In this document: positions 30,216 to 45,868 of the stretch, one piece after another
Position numbering within the stretch: the first letter of the stretch is position 1
Layout: the number at the start of each line of letters is the position of its first letter
Source of the DNA: Letharia columbiana
Lineage: Eukaryota; Ascomycota; Lecanoromycetes; Lecanorales; Parmeliaceae
Assembly: GCF_014066305.1 (NCBI RefSeq)
Contig: NW_023501080.1
Coordinates: 1-64,000 of the forward strand
Direction of reading: 5' to 3'
Length of the DNA: 64,000 nt
Notes under the pieces: model-generated
Database searches by the model: none
Told to the model about the DNA's origin: nothing
The model's input: only the letters and a program-made list of their open reading frames with translations
Position numbers and translations under genes: made by a program

Positions 30216-33200
30216 CCTTTTACCATCGAGAACGCTTCTAATGAGAATAAAGCCGTCCGCTTTGCGCTTCAGATCCGAGGTGCCACAGTCAGAACCCTGC
30301 GCGTCGCACATGGCCGGTGGGCAAACCCTGACGAATACGACACTTTTCCGGATGAGTCGGAACCTGTGCTTCGGTCAAACGCAAGTGGCCCCTACAGTAT
30401 AGTAGAAAGAGAGCGTGAAAGAAGTCCTGATGAGCCCTTGCAACAAGATGGTATTACCGTAACAAATGCCGTAAAAGGCGAGGCTGTGATCGCAGTCTTC
30501 CACAATGGCGAACTCCTCCAATTGGATGGTACAGCTTCGGTTCCTATCCGTAATCCTTATGATACTGACAGCGATGACGAGGATAGCGACGGCCTAAATG
30601 GCGACACCCAAAGCAAGTCTGACCAAACAGCCCCGTCAGCTTCTTCCGGAGTCCTTCGGATTCCCTCCAAAGGGGTTCAAAAGCTTGTCTTGCAATACAA
30701 ATTGCAATCCCATAGCGGTGAAGAGCCTCGGAGTCCAAATCGTCTGGATGTGGAGACTTTCCTGAAGACTGACCAGTCCAGAAATTGGTCTTTCAAGGAA
30801 GACCATGAACTCAACTCAATTTTCAGAAGGTATCTCGAACACATCTTGTGTCTTTGCCTGGTTGATGTTACGCCTGGCCCAGGCGAAGAACGTCGCATCC
30901 CATTCATGAACGACATCACGTTGGAGTCAGAATCGACACCGCTTGGTGATTTGTAAGTCGTTCTCGAATGCTCATCACCAGATCAGTGTCATAAGAATGC
31001 TGACCTCGAAAGCTATATCTTCCGTTATCTCCTGTTCATGTACCAACTCTTAAAGAAAGATGATTATATCTCCACACATCCCATATGTCAGAATCGGGAC
31101 AAAGATGCCTCGAGCTTTGAGAAAGCTGAATTGCAAGCTCGCATCAAGGAAGCCTGTATAGGGCATTTGCGGTGGTGCTTCGAAGAGAGTGTCTTTCTGG
31201 CCCGTCAGAGCTGGCCTGCTTCTCCAAAAACAGAAAGTGACAACAACAAACTAGACGAGAAACCGAGTGCGCAGTTCTTTGTTGGAAGCTTACAAATGCT
31301 CAAGCTGTCCGAATTCTCTCGAGTGTTCGAAGGAGAAGGGAAGCTGGTGAAGGCATGTTTACAAATGGGAACTAAGTTGTGGCTTGACGCGCTGGATGCA
31401 GAACGAGATGAGAGGTCGAGACTATGGTACAAAGACACAAGGAAGACCTATATCGCATGGGGGGGCCGTCGCGGAGAGGGTTCGGAATGGCTCCATTTTC
31501 CGGAATATCGTTTAGGAGATCTCATCTACACCTGGAAGGCCCTCAAGTCCCTAGAAGCTATGTCGGTTGAATTCAAAGATGATACAAACGACTCACCAGA
31601 CACTCTGGAACGACTGGAGGACTTGAAGTTACGAGCCCACGACGTACGAGAAACCATTCTGCAGTGCTTTGCATATCAACCTCAAGACGCTCGTTCTACT
31701 AATAGTAATCATATAGTCGATCGTTCGAACCGGCGAGATCCTGGACATGCTGTGGCAAAGAACGGATCGGCTCCCGTGTCTTTTGCCATTGCTGTACGGC
31801 GGTCTCGCGAGAGGGACAGACGGCTATTTTATGCCAAAGACTCGATGCTTCATGATGGTATCACGTGGGATTTCTTCAAGAATGACATCCAATTCGAGGC
31901 GTACAGCGCAAAGAATGAGCCCACAAAGGTGGATGTACAGCTTTCATGGCAGAAGACAATGCAGGCACAAGGCATTGACCATGAGACCACCTGGAAGAAA
32001 CCACTTCGGTATGCATTGGCCATTATAATGGCGAGTCATCATATATCCTTGGACGACTCCAAATCCCCAGACGAGCTTGCAGAGCTTTCTTGGAAGAGGC
32101 TTCCCAGATGTGTTATGTCTCATGGGCTATTTGCTAATCAGCTGGACCGGGACACAAAGCTTCCACGATTGTTGAGACCCTTGTACTCTTCTGACAAACC
32201 ACACAGTCCTTGGGCGACATGGGAGCTAGCGACACTGATGTTGGTCAGAAGGTTCAAGAATTTGGATCTCGAGATGTAAGTCCTCACCTTCCGGTACTCT
32301 CCATACTTTGTTTGAATTCAGGTAGGATGTTGATCTTCCCTCAATAGATTAAGAGATGTAACGCTCCCAGTCCCACGCGAAGAATCTGCGTCTCAAGATG
32401 AGGATGAAGATACCAAGCGAGGAACTACAGAGAGGAAAACAATGTCTTTTCAGCCGCCAGACGGTAGTATCTCTGAGAAAATGAGGTCTGCCCTGATGAA
32501 AAAGGTTATTCTAGAGAAGAGGAGAACAAGCTCCCACAAGAAGGTGGACTTCAAGCAGGTGTCTGACCCAAAAGGTATTCCAATTCGTTTCCCATGTCAT
32601 CGATGTACCACGGCACGCGCTCGATCATGTGGCTTATTCTGGGCTTTCTTCTTTAGAGAGACGGGCAAAAGAGTGGTTGTATCCCTACCCGGACTTCATC
32701 ACTAAGCGGCCTCCTTACGACTCCATGAAGGAAGAATACGATGGAATGGAGCACCGTCTCGAGATCGATCTTCAGAATCGCCTAACTGATAATCATCGAA
32801 CGAAGTTCAAAAGTATATTAGCCAGAGGGTTTGAGAAGTGGAGCCAGGAAAAATCATTTAGCGCTGGCAACTACAGCGCTGTTGTTGTCGACGTAGGTCA
32901 ACACAAACGAAACGACCCAGATATTGACTGGTATGATGCGGAAGACCTAGACGGTCACCTTCGTCGAGCTCGCAGCATACATGACGCTAAGAAGAGGTTT
33001 CAGTATGTCCAGATAGCCCATTCAACCTACCCTTTAGCTAAGTCTCGGAAGCTTTCTTGGACCCTTGGAAGTCGAACACGCCCTTATGCTTTATTTGGCG
33101 ACTCCAAGGAAAGAGAGGCACCATATGGCACGTTTCTACATACGTCACAGCAGTTATTCAAGCCATATACATGAAGATGTATGTCTGCTGATCAGCCCTA

Positions 33201-35427
33201 TCTGTACTCCTGTGATTGACAAAAGCTACTTACTAGGTCCATCCTCTTGCAGACGCATGGACAACTGAACTTCACCTCAGCTTTTTCCAACTGGCCAACA
33301 TGGAAGAGAAACCGCGTACCTATATTCCGGAAGACCCCCGTAACGAGGAAAATCTTGAAGAAGAAGCAAGAAGTGATCATGTCTGTGACAGGCATCAACG
33401 AGCCTTCCCCCAGATATTCAAGGGCTCGAAACGCGCTTTTCTCAAAAAAGCGTCACTGAGTTATCGTTTCGTTGGAGATATGGGTGACAAATTCTGGACC
33501 GGCTATCTATTGACCCATCTTCCCGCAGATTCGGAGATTCTCCCAAAAGCCGATGACTACCATGGCTTTAGAGATATACAAGAATGGTTTCATGAAGACA
33601 GGAAGATAGACCAGAGGAAGGTTCTTGAGCCCTTCCTCGTGGAGAAAATGGTGGCCGAGCTGTTTCAAAGCACCGATAAAATTCTCAAAACTATTGACGA
33701 TTGGCTCAATCCAGAGATAGATGTCTCGGAAGACGGAAAGGCATTGACTCAGCCGAAAGTTTCCAAGGCCGATGACCGATTCGTGGATGTACAATATAAT
33801 CGGTCCGCCATCTGTCTTGACCTTGACGCTACCCTTCGTATACTTCGTCGTCTATCCAAAGCAAACGTTGACTCTCTCAGCCAATGGGCCAAGCGGGAAC
33901 AAACCCGAAGTTTTCAACCACGGTGGTCTGAGAAGGACGAATTCAAATTTCGAGAGCTGATCGACTTCCAGAAACGACGTGCCGAGCAACAAATCTCTCG
34001 GGTAAATGACCAATTCCGACGGATTCAGGATTCCATCGAGCAAGTCAGAACTCATCGGCAAGAGGTAATTCAGGGGCGAGCGAAGGCAGAGAACTAGTAT
34101 AGCGCTAACACATTGCAGCTGATCAACAATATCAATCTTGCTGAATCGCGGACTGCAGCACATGAGTCGGAAAACATTCGAATATTTACCTACGCCACGG
34201 TGATCTTTTATCCGCTGAGCTTCGTGGCAGTATGTCCACTTCTGTTGTCCATTTGTAACGTTTAGGTGTATACTGACTGCTCAACTCTAGAGTCTTTTCA
34301 GCATGCAAGGCCCGCCGTGAGTACTCTCCCCGCTTGCAACTGTGCTAACCACTGATTGATCAAGCAACCACATCACGACTCCGCTCTTCCTTCAAGCTAC
34401 TGCGATTGCATTGGTGATCACGCTACTGATGGTTTTCAATGCTGAAATTCTTGCATGGCCAATTCGAAGACTCAGGTACATCGTAAGCCGCAGTGCACGA
34501 GAAAGAATGGGGAGAACACCCAACACATTCCCAGTGACTTGGGAAAAGACTCTGGATCACATCAAAGATGCTGAAGAGCATGACATCTTACACGATCATG
34601 AAATGCCGAAATGGCCGAGGAGCAAATTCGTTTATCTTCTATTCTTGGTCGTCTACTTCTTCGTTGACTTTCCAGCATCTCGTATTGTGCTCGCATACGA
34701 ATCAGTCACGAAATCTGAGGCCGGTTCTCCATATCATGCAACCCTAGCTGTTGTGCGGATTTTCATTGCACTCATATTATCGCCAGTGTTCGTGGTCTCT
34801 TGGACTATCTTGGTAATCTGGAGCCTACTCTGCTGGACCCTGACCAAGGTCTGGACAGTGCCACTCAGACGATGGAATGAGGTCCAAGAGCAGAGTAACA
34901 AAAAGCAAAATGATCACCTCAGGGAGAAATTCGAAGCTGACGCCAAAGCCGAAGCCGAGGCGGAAGCCAAGGCCAAAGAAAAGGCCAAAGAGCAGGACGG
35001 AGCGAAAGACGATGACCGGGAATCGACAGACCCTGTTCCGCGGGGAGAGAAAACAAATAAGAAGGAAAAGCCAAAGACGGTGGATGAGCGCATCGATGAC
35101 ACGCGCAAGAAAGAACGTAAGGAGAAGGATGATCGGATCCGGCAGCACGTCAAGCTGCTCATCAATCCTCCGGAGCTTTACGAGCGCATGGAGCACAACG
35201 CTTTAAGGTTGAGGAGAAAAAAAAAACGAGAGGGTGAAGACGATACCACGTCTTCTCGTACATCTCGCAAGGCCAGCGCGACGGACCTGCTCCCGAGTGA
35301 TGAGAACGGCGCCGTATCCGCGACACAAAACCACAATCCAGTGCGCAGATCAGTGTGGCGCCTCATATTCGGCAGGCCTGAGAGAAAACAGGACGACGAA
35401 AGGTTGGTGGAAGGACGAGACAAGTAG

Positions 35428-36770
35428 ACAACTTCCGTCATGGTGGTCTATTGCGTTTCGCATGGTGAATTTTCGCAAGCCCTACCGCTTCCTGATCTGC
35501 TGGGATCCACGCAATGTCACGCTCTTGGCTAGCACAAGGGCTAGGTCAGATGAACACCGTCGTATGGGCAAATTTTGCCTGATCCGAAAGGAATGACAGG
35601 GCAAACTATCGACGGCTCTTTCAGCGCAGGCTCAAGAACGGGTAACGGAGAGCCCAGTCTAAATAGCACATTTACTATCCTATAAGCAGCACGCGGATAT
35701 CACCCTGGGACATGTATCTCTGGGCACTTCGGAGCATAAATATCGTCAGGATCGATTCGATGCATGCTGCACGTGGGCCTTGCAGAGGATTGGGCTAGAG
35801 AGGTTTGAAGCGAGCGGTGTCACGCTGGCTAGCTGCTGTGTGGGTTGCCATAAGCATGACTTCGGCACGACAAGACCAGATTGCAATTCGACATTGTTGC
35901 TGGCAAGACACGCATTCTGAGCTTAACGGCGACTGGATATTTGGATGATCTGTCGTGGCCTCCTTTCAAGGAGAAGTCATGTGAGAAGGGATGTGAAATG
36001 GGTCTGAGAATGAGCGGGACGGTGGGAACGATTGGGATTCGCCATTGGACTTCGATCGGTCTGTTAATACTACCTCCGCCATTGAGCCTGGCCTACAATC
36101 AATAAGAAGTGAGGGTACCGCATCGGCTAGGAATACGATCAAAGATCACTGGGAGACTATCTATCCATCTAGAAATCCCAATCGTTCACTGACCGTGTGA
36201 CAAGACAATCCGTCCAATCTCACACGGGAGAGAAGCGGCTCTACTCCGTCAACTTGCTGCTCTTGCCGCTACCGAGATTGATTACTCGGCACAGTTTGAC
36301 AGAAGGAAGAGACGACCTCCGTGGGGTGTGATAGTAGCTGTTGTCGGATCGGATGTGCTGTGGTGTGATGCATTGCGCGGCTTGGACTTCTCTGAAGTGC
36401 GAAAGCTGGTGTCCATAGAACAATGGAACCGTTCGACTTTGTGCGTTGACAGTGTAAATCTATGATTTGATTGAGATGCAGGTACGGAGTCTTTCGGCGT
36501 TACCTTGCGAGCGTTATTCACAAGGGAAAAGCGGGGACGCGAAGATGTCTGTATATTGTCCGCGTCGCTCCCTCAGCCTTTGCCCCTTGTGTCTTTCAGC
36601 AGCCCCGATTTCCCGATGTTAATTTCTTGCTTTCTCTTCTTTGCCCGAGGATTCGTCCTTACTCCAAGGGCGCTCCCTTGACACTCGGCCTCGCTTGCTC
36701 ACCCACTACGTCACTAGCTTAGCTAAAATATTCTTAATCTTTAGACCCGCGAGAGCGGCGAAGCCTAGCG
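35428..36770. other. Intergenic, last normal-composition DNA before the AT-rich block
   Basis: Nothing coding is recognised. Short frames (for example 35881-36105 plus and 36282-36521 minus) lack domains. Composition is still balanced up to about 36.77 kb. Confidence 0.45.
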
Positions 36771-36799
36771 ACCATCGAACCCAAAGGCCCTAAAGGCAG

Positions 36800-37810
<1,011 letters not shown>

Positions 37811-40800
37811 GATATTAGCTCTTCTTATAATATCTTACGTTAGAGCTTTCTTCTAATTTATTATATTTTTAAAATAATATACTTTAATTCTAATATTATT
37901 ATATAGACTATTAATAATTCTTATTATCTTATACCCCCTATAATAGCTTATATTAAAACTTTCTTTTAATTTATTATATTTTTAGAATAATATATCTCGA
38001 TTCTAATATTATTATATAGACTATTAATAACTTAAGAAAACTTTAGATAATAGCCCTCGTTATAGACGATAACATTTTTTAAATTATAAGAAATCGCGAA
38101 TTAATCTAATAGTAATCTTCGATATTAGAATACTTAGCTAGATACTTTCTAAAGTATATTAATATCTCTCTAACTAAAGAAGAGCTCGCCCTCTCTCTCT
38201 CTTTCTAATTATAATATTTATATATATATTCTATAATTATAAAACCCCTCTTCGCTTAATAAACTCTAAAAATAATTTAAAAGTTATTTAAGTTAAGAAG
38301 AATATTCGAGTTAAGAAAAATATCTAAATTAAGAAAGATATTTAAATTAAAAAGAGTAATTAAGATCGATTTTATCTATTATATATTTAATCTTATTCTT
38401 AATATTCTAAAATCTAGATTCTTAATATCTCTATTATCTTATAGTATAGCGTATATTAATCTCCTTTATTACTCTATAACTCTTATTTAAAAAATTCGAA
38501 TTATAGATATTATTATATTAATTAAAGTCGATAAAGCTATTAATATAATAAAATTTCTTATCTTTTATCGACGCGGGTATAATATATATATTTCTCTCAA
38601 TATTTATAAGATTATAGAATTATTATTTTTTAAGAGTTCTTAGATTTCGCGCTATTAATAACTACGCTCTTTCTACTTTTATTATATTATAATATTTCTA
38701 AACTTATTTATTATATTAATACTTAAATATCTTTATAAAAATACTTTATAGATAAGTTAATCTTTATCTAAAATCTCTATAAACTAAATTTATCACTTTT
38801 ATTACGATTAATACTTTCTTTATTAATTTTTCTAAAAGAACTTTATTAATATTAAAGATCTATTAATTATATTTATAGACTTAAGCGTAATCTCTATATT
38901 ATCTTTTTTAAAAGAGTTAATTAATAAGTCTATAGACGACAATATCTTTAAATAAACGAGCTATATTTAGAGAATTCTTCTTAAGAGCCTTTTAATATCG
39001 AATATTAAAATAAATACGAATCGAATATCGATATATTTATTTATAGTTCGCCTTATATATATTAATATTATTATCTCTCTTAAATAAATAATATTCTCTT
39101 AATTTTATTCGATTTATTCGAATAAAGGCGATTAAAGTTTTAAAAAAAATATTTAACTTTAATTATTTAATAATAGTCTCTATTAATCGCTAATAACGAC
39201 TATTATAATAATAAATCTATCTTATAATATTACGCTTCTTATTATTCGTTTATTAACTTTAAATATAAAGATCTAAAAAAGTTCTTATCTTAATCTTCTT
39301 CTCTTTCTTCTATAATCTCTTAATTATAAATAATAATACTTCTATATCTTAATACTTAACGAGATTATATATTATAATTATCTTCTAATATATAATATTA
39401 TAACGTATAATCTATTTAATATAGTTATTATACTTATTTATTAGTTTATAATACTTTTTAAAGAATTTAATATATATCTTTTCTCTTATTTAAGTAATTA
39501 ATTTATCGAGTAAATTAAATAATTATATTATTTCGAGTAAATAATTAATACTATAAAACTTTAAGAAGTTAAAATAATCTTTATTTATCGTTTTATTTAG
39601 AGATTTATATATTTAAAAAATCTCTTTTAATAGATTAATTCGAGCTAAGACCGCGAGTAGATATCGAATAATATTATTATTATAAAAATAATATCTCGCT
39701 AATATAATAAGATTAAGAATAGCGCGATTTATATATAGCGTATTTAAATTTAATTTAATTAAGATCGATATAAAGATAACTATTATCGTCCTCTATAAGA
39801 TTTAATTATTCTCTTTTATTTACTATATCTTCTTATTTAAAGACTTAATACGTTTTAAATTAATATAATTAAGAATCATTTAAAAGCGAGTATTAAGAAG
39901 CTTATTCGTTTTATTCTCTATCTTTATAGCTTTAATATATTTAATCTATTATTTAAATAAATAATCTATAAATTCTTTAATTATTAAGAAGTATAGAATA
40001 TCGAAGTATTATAGCTAATATATATTAATAGTAAAGTAGTCGTCGATAAAAGAATGACGGTTATAAAGTATTATATCTTATAAGTATTTTAATATCTTTT
40101 TAATATATCTCTTTTATAATCTTAGCTACTTAGCTATACACTTAAATATTTATTTAGAATATAAGATTAAAAAATATAATTACTTTCTCTCTATAGGTGA
40201 GATTATATATATAAAATAATATCTATCACTTAAGATTAAAATAATTATTATTTATTTCTTATAATCTAATATTATAGTAACTAGTATTAAATAATATCTT
40301 CGAGTTAAATCGTTCGCGTATTATATATTAATATTATATTTAAAGTATTCTTTAATTATTAAATATACTTCGTTAATAGATAGTATATCGCGAGAGTATA
40401 AGAAGTTATTTTTAATTATTAAACTTAAGATATAGTAATAGATCTAGGCCTTAGCTTCTTTTTCTATAATAATCGATATTATTCTTAAAATCGCTATATT
40501 TAATTTACTATACGCGTATTACGCGTTTTATTAAAGATTCTTAATTATAATATAAATTAATTAAGTATATTAATTCTTATATATTTAAGAGAGATAAGTT
40601 TTATTTAATATTAAAATAATAAAAATAACGATAGAGTTATTAGATAGTTTATTCTATATTTTCTACTATTAATTTATAATATATATCTTATTATAGACTC
40701 TCGCTTTATTAGTATTTCTTTAATATATAAATTAATAATATAAGCTTATATTAAAAGATTTATATATTAGAAATACTTTAATAATACTTATAATATCGAA

Positions 40801-43800
40801 GTAAATAACGTAATATATCTTTAATTTTAATTTAAATTTAAAGTTATAAATTTTAAAAGACTAGCTAATTTAGCCGCCGTCGATATTATTACTATATATA
40901 TTCTATATCTTATATTTTAATAATTTCGCGCTATTAAAGCTATAGTCATCTCGAAATCGCTATAAATAGATATCGCGAAAGAACTTATTAATATTACTAT
41001 CGAAGAGTCTTAACTTAAAAAACTATAGCGCTAGCGTATAATCTTTTTAAAATTTAAATAGATTCTAAAAATTATTTATATTAAATATCGACTCGATATT
41101 CGACTTAGTTTAATAATTAAATATCGATTTCATTTAATTAAGAGGCTTCGATTCGAATTATAATTTTATCGATTTTCTAGCGTCTCGCTCTTTTAAATAT
41201 AATTCTATAGAGTTAACTATTAAAGACGAAATTATATTATTATAATTTAAATCTATTATAGAGATAAAGAGTATTATTATCTTATTATTTAGATTTATTA
41301 TTTATATCACGTTTATTCTCTCTTTCTCTATCTTCTACTCGTTTAATTACTACTATAATATCGAATTCGCAATTATATTATCTTCGAGTAAATATATATC
41401 TTCTTCTCTTACGATAATTAGAGTTATTAGATTATTAATATTATTAATTATATCGCGGTTTATAATATCGAAAAACGCGTATAGAAGAATCGATTTTCGC
41501 TTTCTATAATCTCGTAGATATCTAGTAAATCTATTATTATTTTTATATTATTTTTTATAAAAGCGATATACTCGATATATATTCTCTTATCTATTATTAA
41601 TTAATTATAAGATATATATTCTTTAATAATCGATAACGTATTAATATCTTAGCGAACGTATACTATTACTCTAGTCTTACTTATCGCGAAGCTTAATTTT
41701 AACTTTATATTCTTTATAATTATATTAAAGATATTTATAAATTTATATATAAAAAATATTTTATATTAATAAGTATTTATAAAAAGAAAGAGTTTATAAT
41801 AAGCTATTTAGAAGAGAAATACTTTTATTACTTTTAAACGTTTCTTTATATTTAATACGTATATAATTAAAGCGCTTTTATATATATAAAACTATATTTA
41901 TATATTTACTTTAAAATAATAAAGTCGTCTATAGAGTATATAATTTAGAGATATATATTTTATATAAAAGAAACTAATTTTACTTTAATTTAAATCGTTT
42001 AATTTAGATAGTAGTACCTCTAAAAATAAGTGTTATAAAAGAAATATATTAAATATATTTATTATTATTTATAATATATAGCTATTTTATTATATTTAGC
42101 TAGCTAATATATCTTTATATTAAAATAAAAGTCTTTTAGATATAAATAATCGAAGTCGAATAAATTATTAAGAGTTATATATATTCGAAGAGAAGATAAT
42201 CTAATTAATCGATTTTTATAGATATAAAAAAGAAAGAAAATTAATATATCTACTAAAAAAGAAACTTAATTATCTATTAATTAATTAAAGAGTAGATAAA
42301 AATTATATAAATATAGTATCTATTAATTACTATATCTTATTATTATCTCTTATATTAAAGAGTTAAAATAAGTATTAATTTTTAAAATATTAATTATTAA
42401 AGTAATTATTATCGCTTAAATCTTATTAAAAATTATTAATTTCAAAATTGCTAGTAGAGAATAGATCTTAGAAAATTTATATTATTATTAAATAAATTTA
42501 TATTCCTAATAGATATAATAGCGAAATTCGTATTTTTATTATCGATATATATATTATTAATTTTAACGCTAATTAAAGCTTTTATCGAAGTTTCTATTAA
42601 TAATTAATTAAAGTTAATTAAAGATATAATATATTAATATTTAGTTAAGATTATTAAGATAGCTATTAATAAAGTTAATATTAATTAAAGTTTATTTATA
42701 ATTAATTAAAATTAATTAAAGATATAATATATATTTCGAAAAATAATATTAAATATTCGACTCGAACTCTATAATCTTATTTAAATTTCTTTTATCTTAT
42801 ATCTTACTTAATCTAATACGCATTTTCTTATTATCGTATTATATATATTATTATATTAATATCTATATTTTCTTTAAACGATATATTTATAATAGTAGCG
42901 CTTATCGAAATCGATTTTTATATTAAATTCGATATCGCGAAGTTAGGCGTTCTCGCGAATTAAGATAATATTTATAAAGAACTTCGATTTTTAGAGCTTA
43001 TATTTAAAGTAGTAAAAGAGAAGTTCTCGTATTAATTAAGATATAAAGGTCTTTAAAGAAAGTCTATAAAATAGTAGAAGAGAAAGGTTAATATTATTAT
43101 AAGCGAGACTATTTAATTACTATTTATTTTTAATTATATAATCGCGTAAGACCTTAGCTTTCTTCTTAAATTCTTATATAAATTAATCTTATTAATTAAT
43201 AAAGCGTCTACGAAGTAAGAGAAGCGATTATTTAAAAGAGAATTAACGAAAATATAGAAAGACGAATATATGAAGACTTAGAAGCTCTTAACGATTAAGA
43301 GATTAATAAATTTCTATTAATCTAATAGATTATTAATTAAAAACCCTTCTAATATTAACTTCTTTTAATTTATTATTATTAACAATCTAAATAAATATAA
43401 ACTTATCTCTATTTAGAAGTTAATAGATAATCTAATAATAATCTCTCGATTCTAAGAATAACTTAGTCTTAAAGCTCTTATTATCTATCTTTAATCGAAA
43501 CGATTTTAAGATAATATTAATAAAAATTCTATAATATTATTTTATTTAATTTATAGAGTAGATAATATAAGCTTAATTATAGATAATAATAATAATTTAT
43601 AAAAGGCGTATAAATATTAAAAGCGAGTATATATATTTAAATAGCGAATATTTTTATAACGCGTAATTAAAGATTTATTAATCTCGCTTTTCTATATTAA
43701 TAATAAGTATTAATATTAATTTTAGCTTCGATTAAGACGTTAGATATCGAAGTTAATATCTTTAAAACTTCGCGAGATTTATTAATATACTTATATTCTT

Positions 43801-45868
43801 AATCTTAATAACTTTTTAAGATATTTAAATATCTAGTCTTTTCTTCTATTAAGCTAAAGTAAGTCTTAAAGTTTTTAATCTCTTTTAATTTTTATAATAC
43901 TCTACCTCAATTCAATTCTATCGAAATTTCGCTTTCTCTTTATTCTATTATTACTTAATCTTTAATCTTATTACTTAATTTATTTAATATTTATAAAGAA
44001 AATAAAATAAATTCTTAACTTATTAATATTAGCTTAAACGAGGATAACTTTTAATTATAAATTTATTACTATTCTTTATAAAAGAAGTTTATTAATAATT
44101 TAATAGATAACATTATTATACTTAAAACTTATAAGAGTAATAACACGCTTTTATTATAAAAGAAGAGGCGTTTAATAGTAGAAGATACTATATTAATAAA
44201 GCTCTTAATTAAATAAGATTACACTTTTTAATTAACTAATTCTTATAATATTAAAATTAATAAAATTATAAGTTAAAGAAAGATATAAAATAATATAAAG
44301 GTCGACGATAGAGACCTAGTATTAGAGTATATATTCGAGTATTATTAGTTATTTATTCTTTATACTAATTAATATAATAGAAAAATAAAATTTAATAAAA
44401 AAAAGAGATTTTAATAATTTAATATAACTTATTAAATTATAAAGTAAGTCTTATAGCTTAATTATAATAATATAAGTATTAATAATACTCGAATATTTAG
44501 AGGCTTAAGCTATATTTTAAATCCGCGAGAGATATTAATTCTTATTATTTTAAAGGTTTATTAACTTTATAATTTAATATAATAATATTTTTAAGTAAAT
44601 ATCTATAAAGAAGCTATTAATATAAATAAGTCTAACTTTAATAAGATAAATATATCTAATTCTTTTATTTAACTCGCTAATATAAATATTTCTTTAAACT
44701 CTAATACTATTAATAAGTTAGATATTTAAATAATAACTTACTTTACGATTTAATATTCTTAAAAGATATTAGAATATTACTATCATCGAAGTCTTTAAGA
44801 AATCTCTCTTTATAAATAAATATCTTATATCGTAATTCGTTTAAAAGAATTAATAGTCTTAATATTCTTTAATCGAGATATTTAATATTATTTATTTATA
44901 TAAAGATAAAGCGAATTACGTAGCTTAAATAATATTTAAAATAAAATTCTTTTTTATTATTATTCTAATAAAGACTTTAACGAACTAGTTTATAGAAATT
45001 ATTAAATTTATAAATCTCGATAATCGCGATATTATATAACTTTATATATTTTATATATATAGATTAACTCGATATTATAAAGTTAGCGCTAAGCTTTTAA
45101 CCTCTATAAATATTAAATTATTTAAATATATAATTAACGATTAAGCTTAATCTAAATAAGAGAGATTCTTAATTCTAATAATTTTCGAGTTATATAAAAA
45201 TTATATAAAAGCTATAATTAAAGATAAAGGAAAATTTGAATATAACTTCGCTATCGACTAGATCTATATTAATAAGTTTTATAATATAAAGTTAGATATC
45301 GCTCTAATTCTTATATTAATTAATATCTATAAAATAAAATAATTTAAAATTATAATTAATAATCTCGTAAATACGCGAAAACTATATAAGAAGAGGCGAG
45401 TATACTATAATAGATTAGCGAAGAAGTATAAGTACTATCTATTATTTATATATAAATACTTAATTATACTATAGATTAAATTCTTTATAAATATAGTAGT
45501 AATAATTCTCTCGATAGAGTAGCTATAATAGAAGATAGATTTTATTATATTAATAATAATAGAGAAAGTATATTATAAGATTAGAAAGTGAATAGAGAAT
45601 ATAAAAGCTCGCTTATATAGCCTATCGAATAAGAAATTAAAAAGAAATATTAATAAAATATAGATAATTCTAGATAAGCTAATAATTAAATAAATAGCGA
45701 AGATAAGAATTATTAATAGCGGTACTTTACTTATTAAACTTTTATTATATAAAATAAGAAAGATTATTTATATATTAAACGAGGATTAAAGAAAGATACT
45801 ATAGAATATTAATTAAATTATCTAAAATTAAACTAAAGCGAAATATTAGTATATATAAAAGAATAAGG
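37811..45868. repeat. RIP-degraded AT-rich repeat block (left part)
   Basis: Eight kilobases of extreme AT content with many TA steps. In the lines read, CA and TG dinucleotides are almost absent while CG persists (TCGA, CGAT). That is the signature of repeat-induced point mutation, which turns CpA into TpA on either strand. As ATG contains TG, start codons vanish, and no open frame of useful length occurs. The original sequences were presumably transposons but no family can be assigned by eye. Confidence 0.85.
43800..45868. mobile_element. RIP-degraded element, copy 1, left part
   Basis: This aligns along its length with about 49985-52050 at an offset of about 6190 bp. For example AATCTCTTTTA at 43877 and 50070, and the shared stretches around TTTAATAGATAAC, TTAATAAAGCTCTTAATTAA and TAAATATATAATTAACGA. 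It stops at the normal-composition island and resumes at about 48.5 kb, so copy 1 is interrupted. Confidence 0.75.

Larger units (their letters stand above)
28180..30222 (+). mobile_element. Non-autonomous LTR retroelement inserted in the CorA-like gene
   Basis: A 2.04-kb insertion is bounded by an 11-bp direct repeat CCATCGAGAAC (28169-28179 and 30223-30233), which reads Ile-Glu-Asn in the host frame. Two near-identical LTRs of about 170 bp start TGTCG(G/A)TAACTC, followed by a third truncated copy. Between them is a gag-like reading frame with stops, but no protease, reverse transcriptase or integrase. An 11-bp flanking duplication is long for LTR elements (usually 4-6 bp), so the exact ends may have been altered by the extra LTR copy. 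Confidence 0.82.
27673..35427 (+). pseudogene. CorA-like transmembrane protein with long fungal N-terminal region, split by an LTR element
   Basis: This is a very long fungal protein ending in a CorA-like membrane module. Exon pieces: 27673-28179, 30234-30952, 31013-32275, 32348-32574, 32657-33178, about 33253-34064, 34119-34229, 34291-34316 and 34365-35427, all bounded by GT-AG signals. The N-terminal part includes FIPFGVDGTLVIISPYGEVL and WINGRWPCIHYEIDG; the middle has AWTTELHLSFFQLAN; the membrane part has FTYATVIFYPLSFVASLFSM, where CorA proteins carry their first pore helix and GMN, here changed to SMQGPP. More helices follow (ALVITLLMVFNAEIL, KFVYLLFLVVYFFVD, VVRIFIALILSPVFVV), then a Lys/Glu-rich coiled tail. 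A 2-kb retroelement interrupts exon 1, and near 33165-33178 the frame meets TGA just before the splice site. As assembled it cannot give a full protein unless these are polymorphic or errors. Ion transport is inferred only. Confidence 0.78.

Noticed and set aside
32560..32660. Apparent frameshift in the CorA-like gene at DPK
   Set aside because: An 82-bp intron (GTATTC...TTCTTCTTTAG, 32575-32656) joins the two frames in phase, so no mutation is needed.
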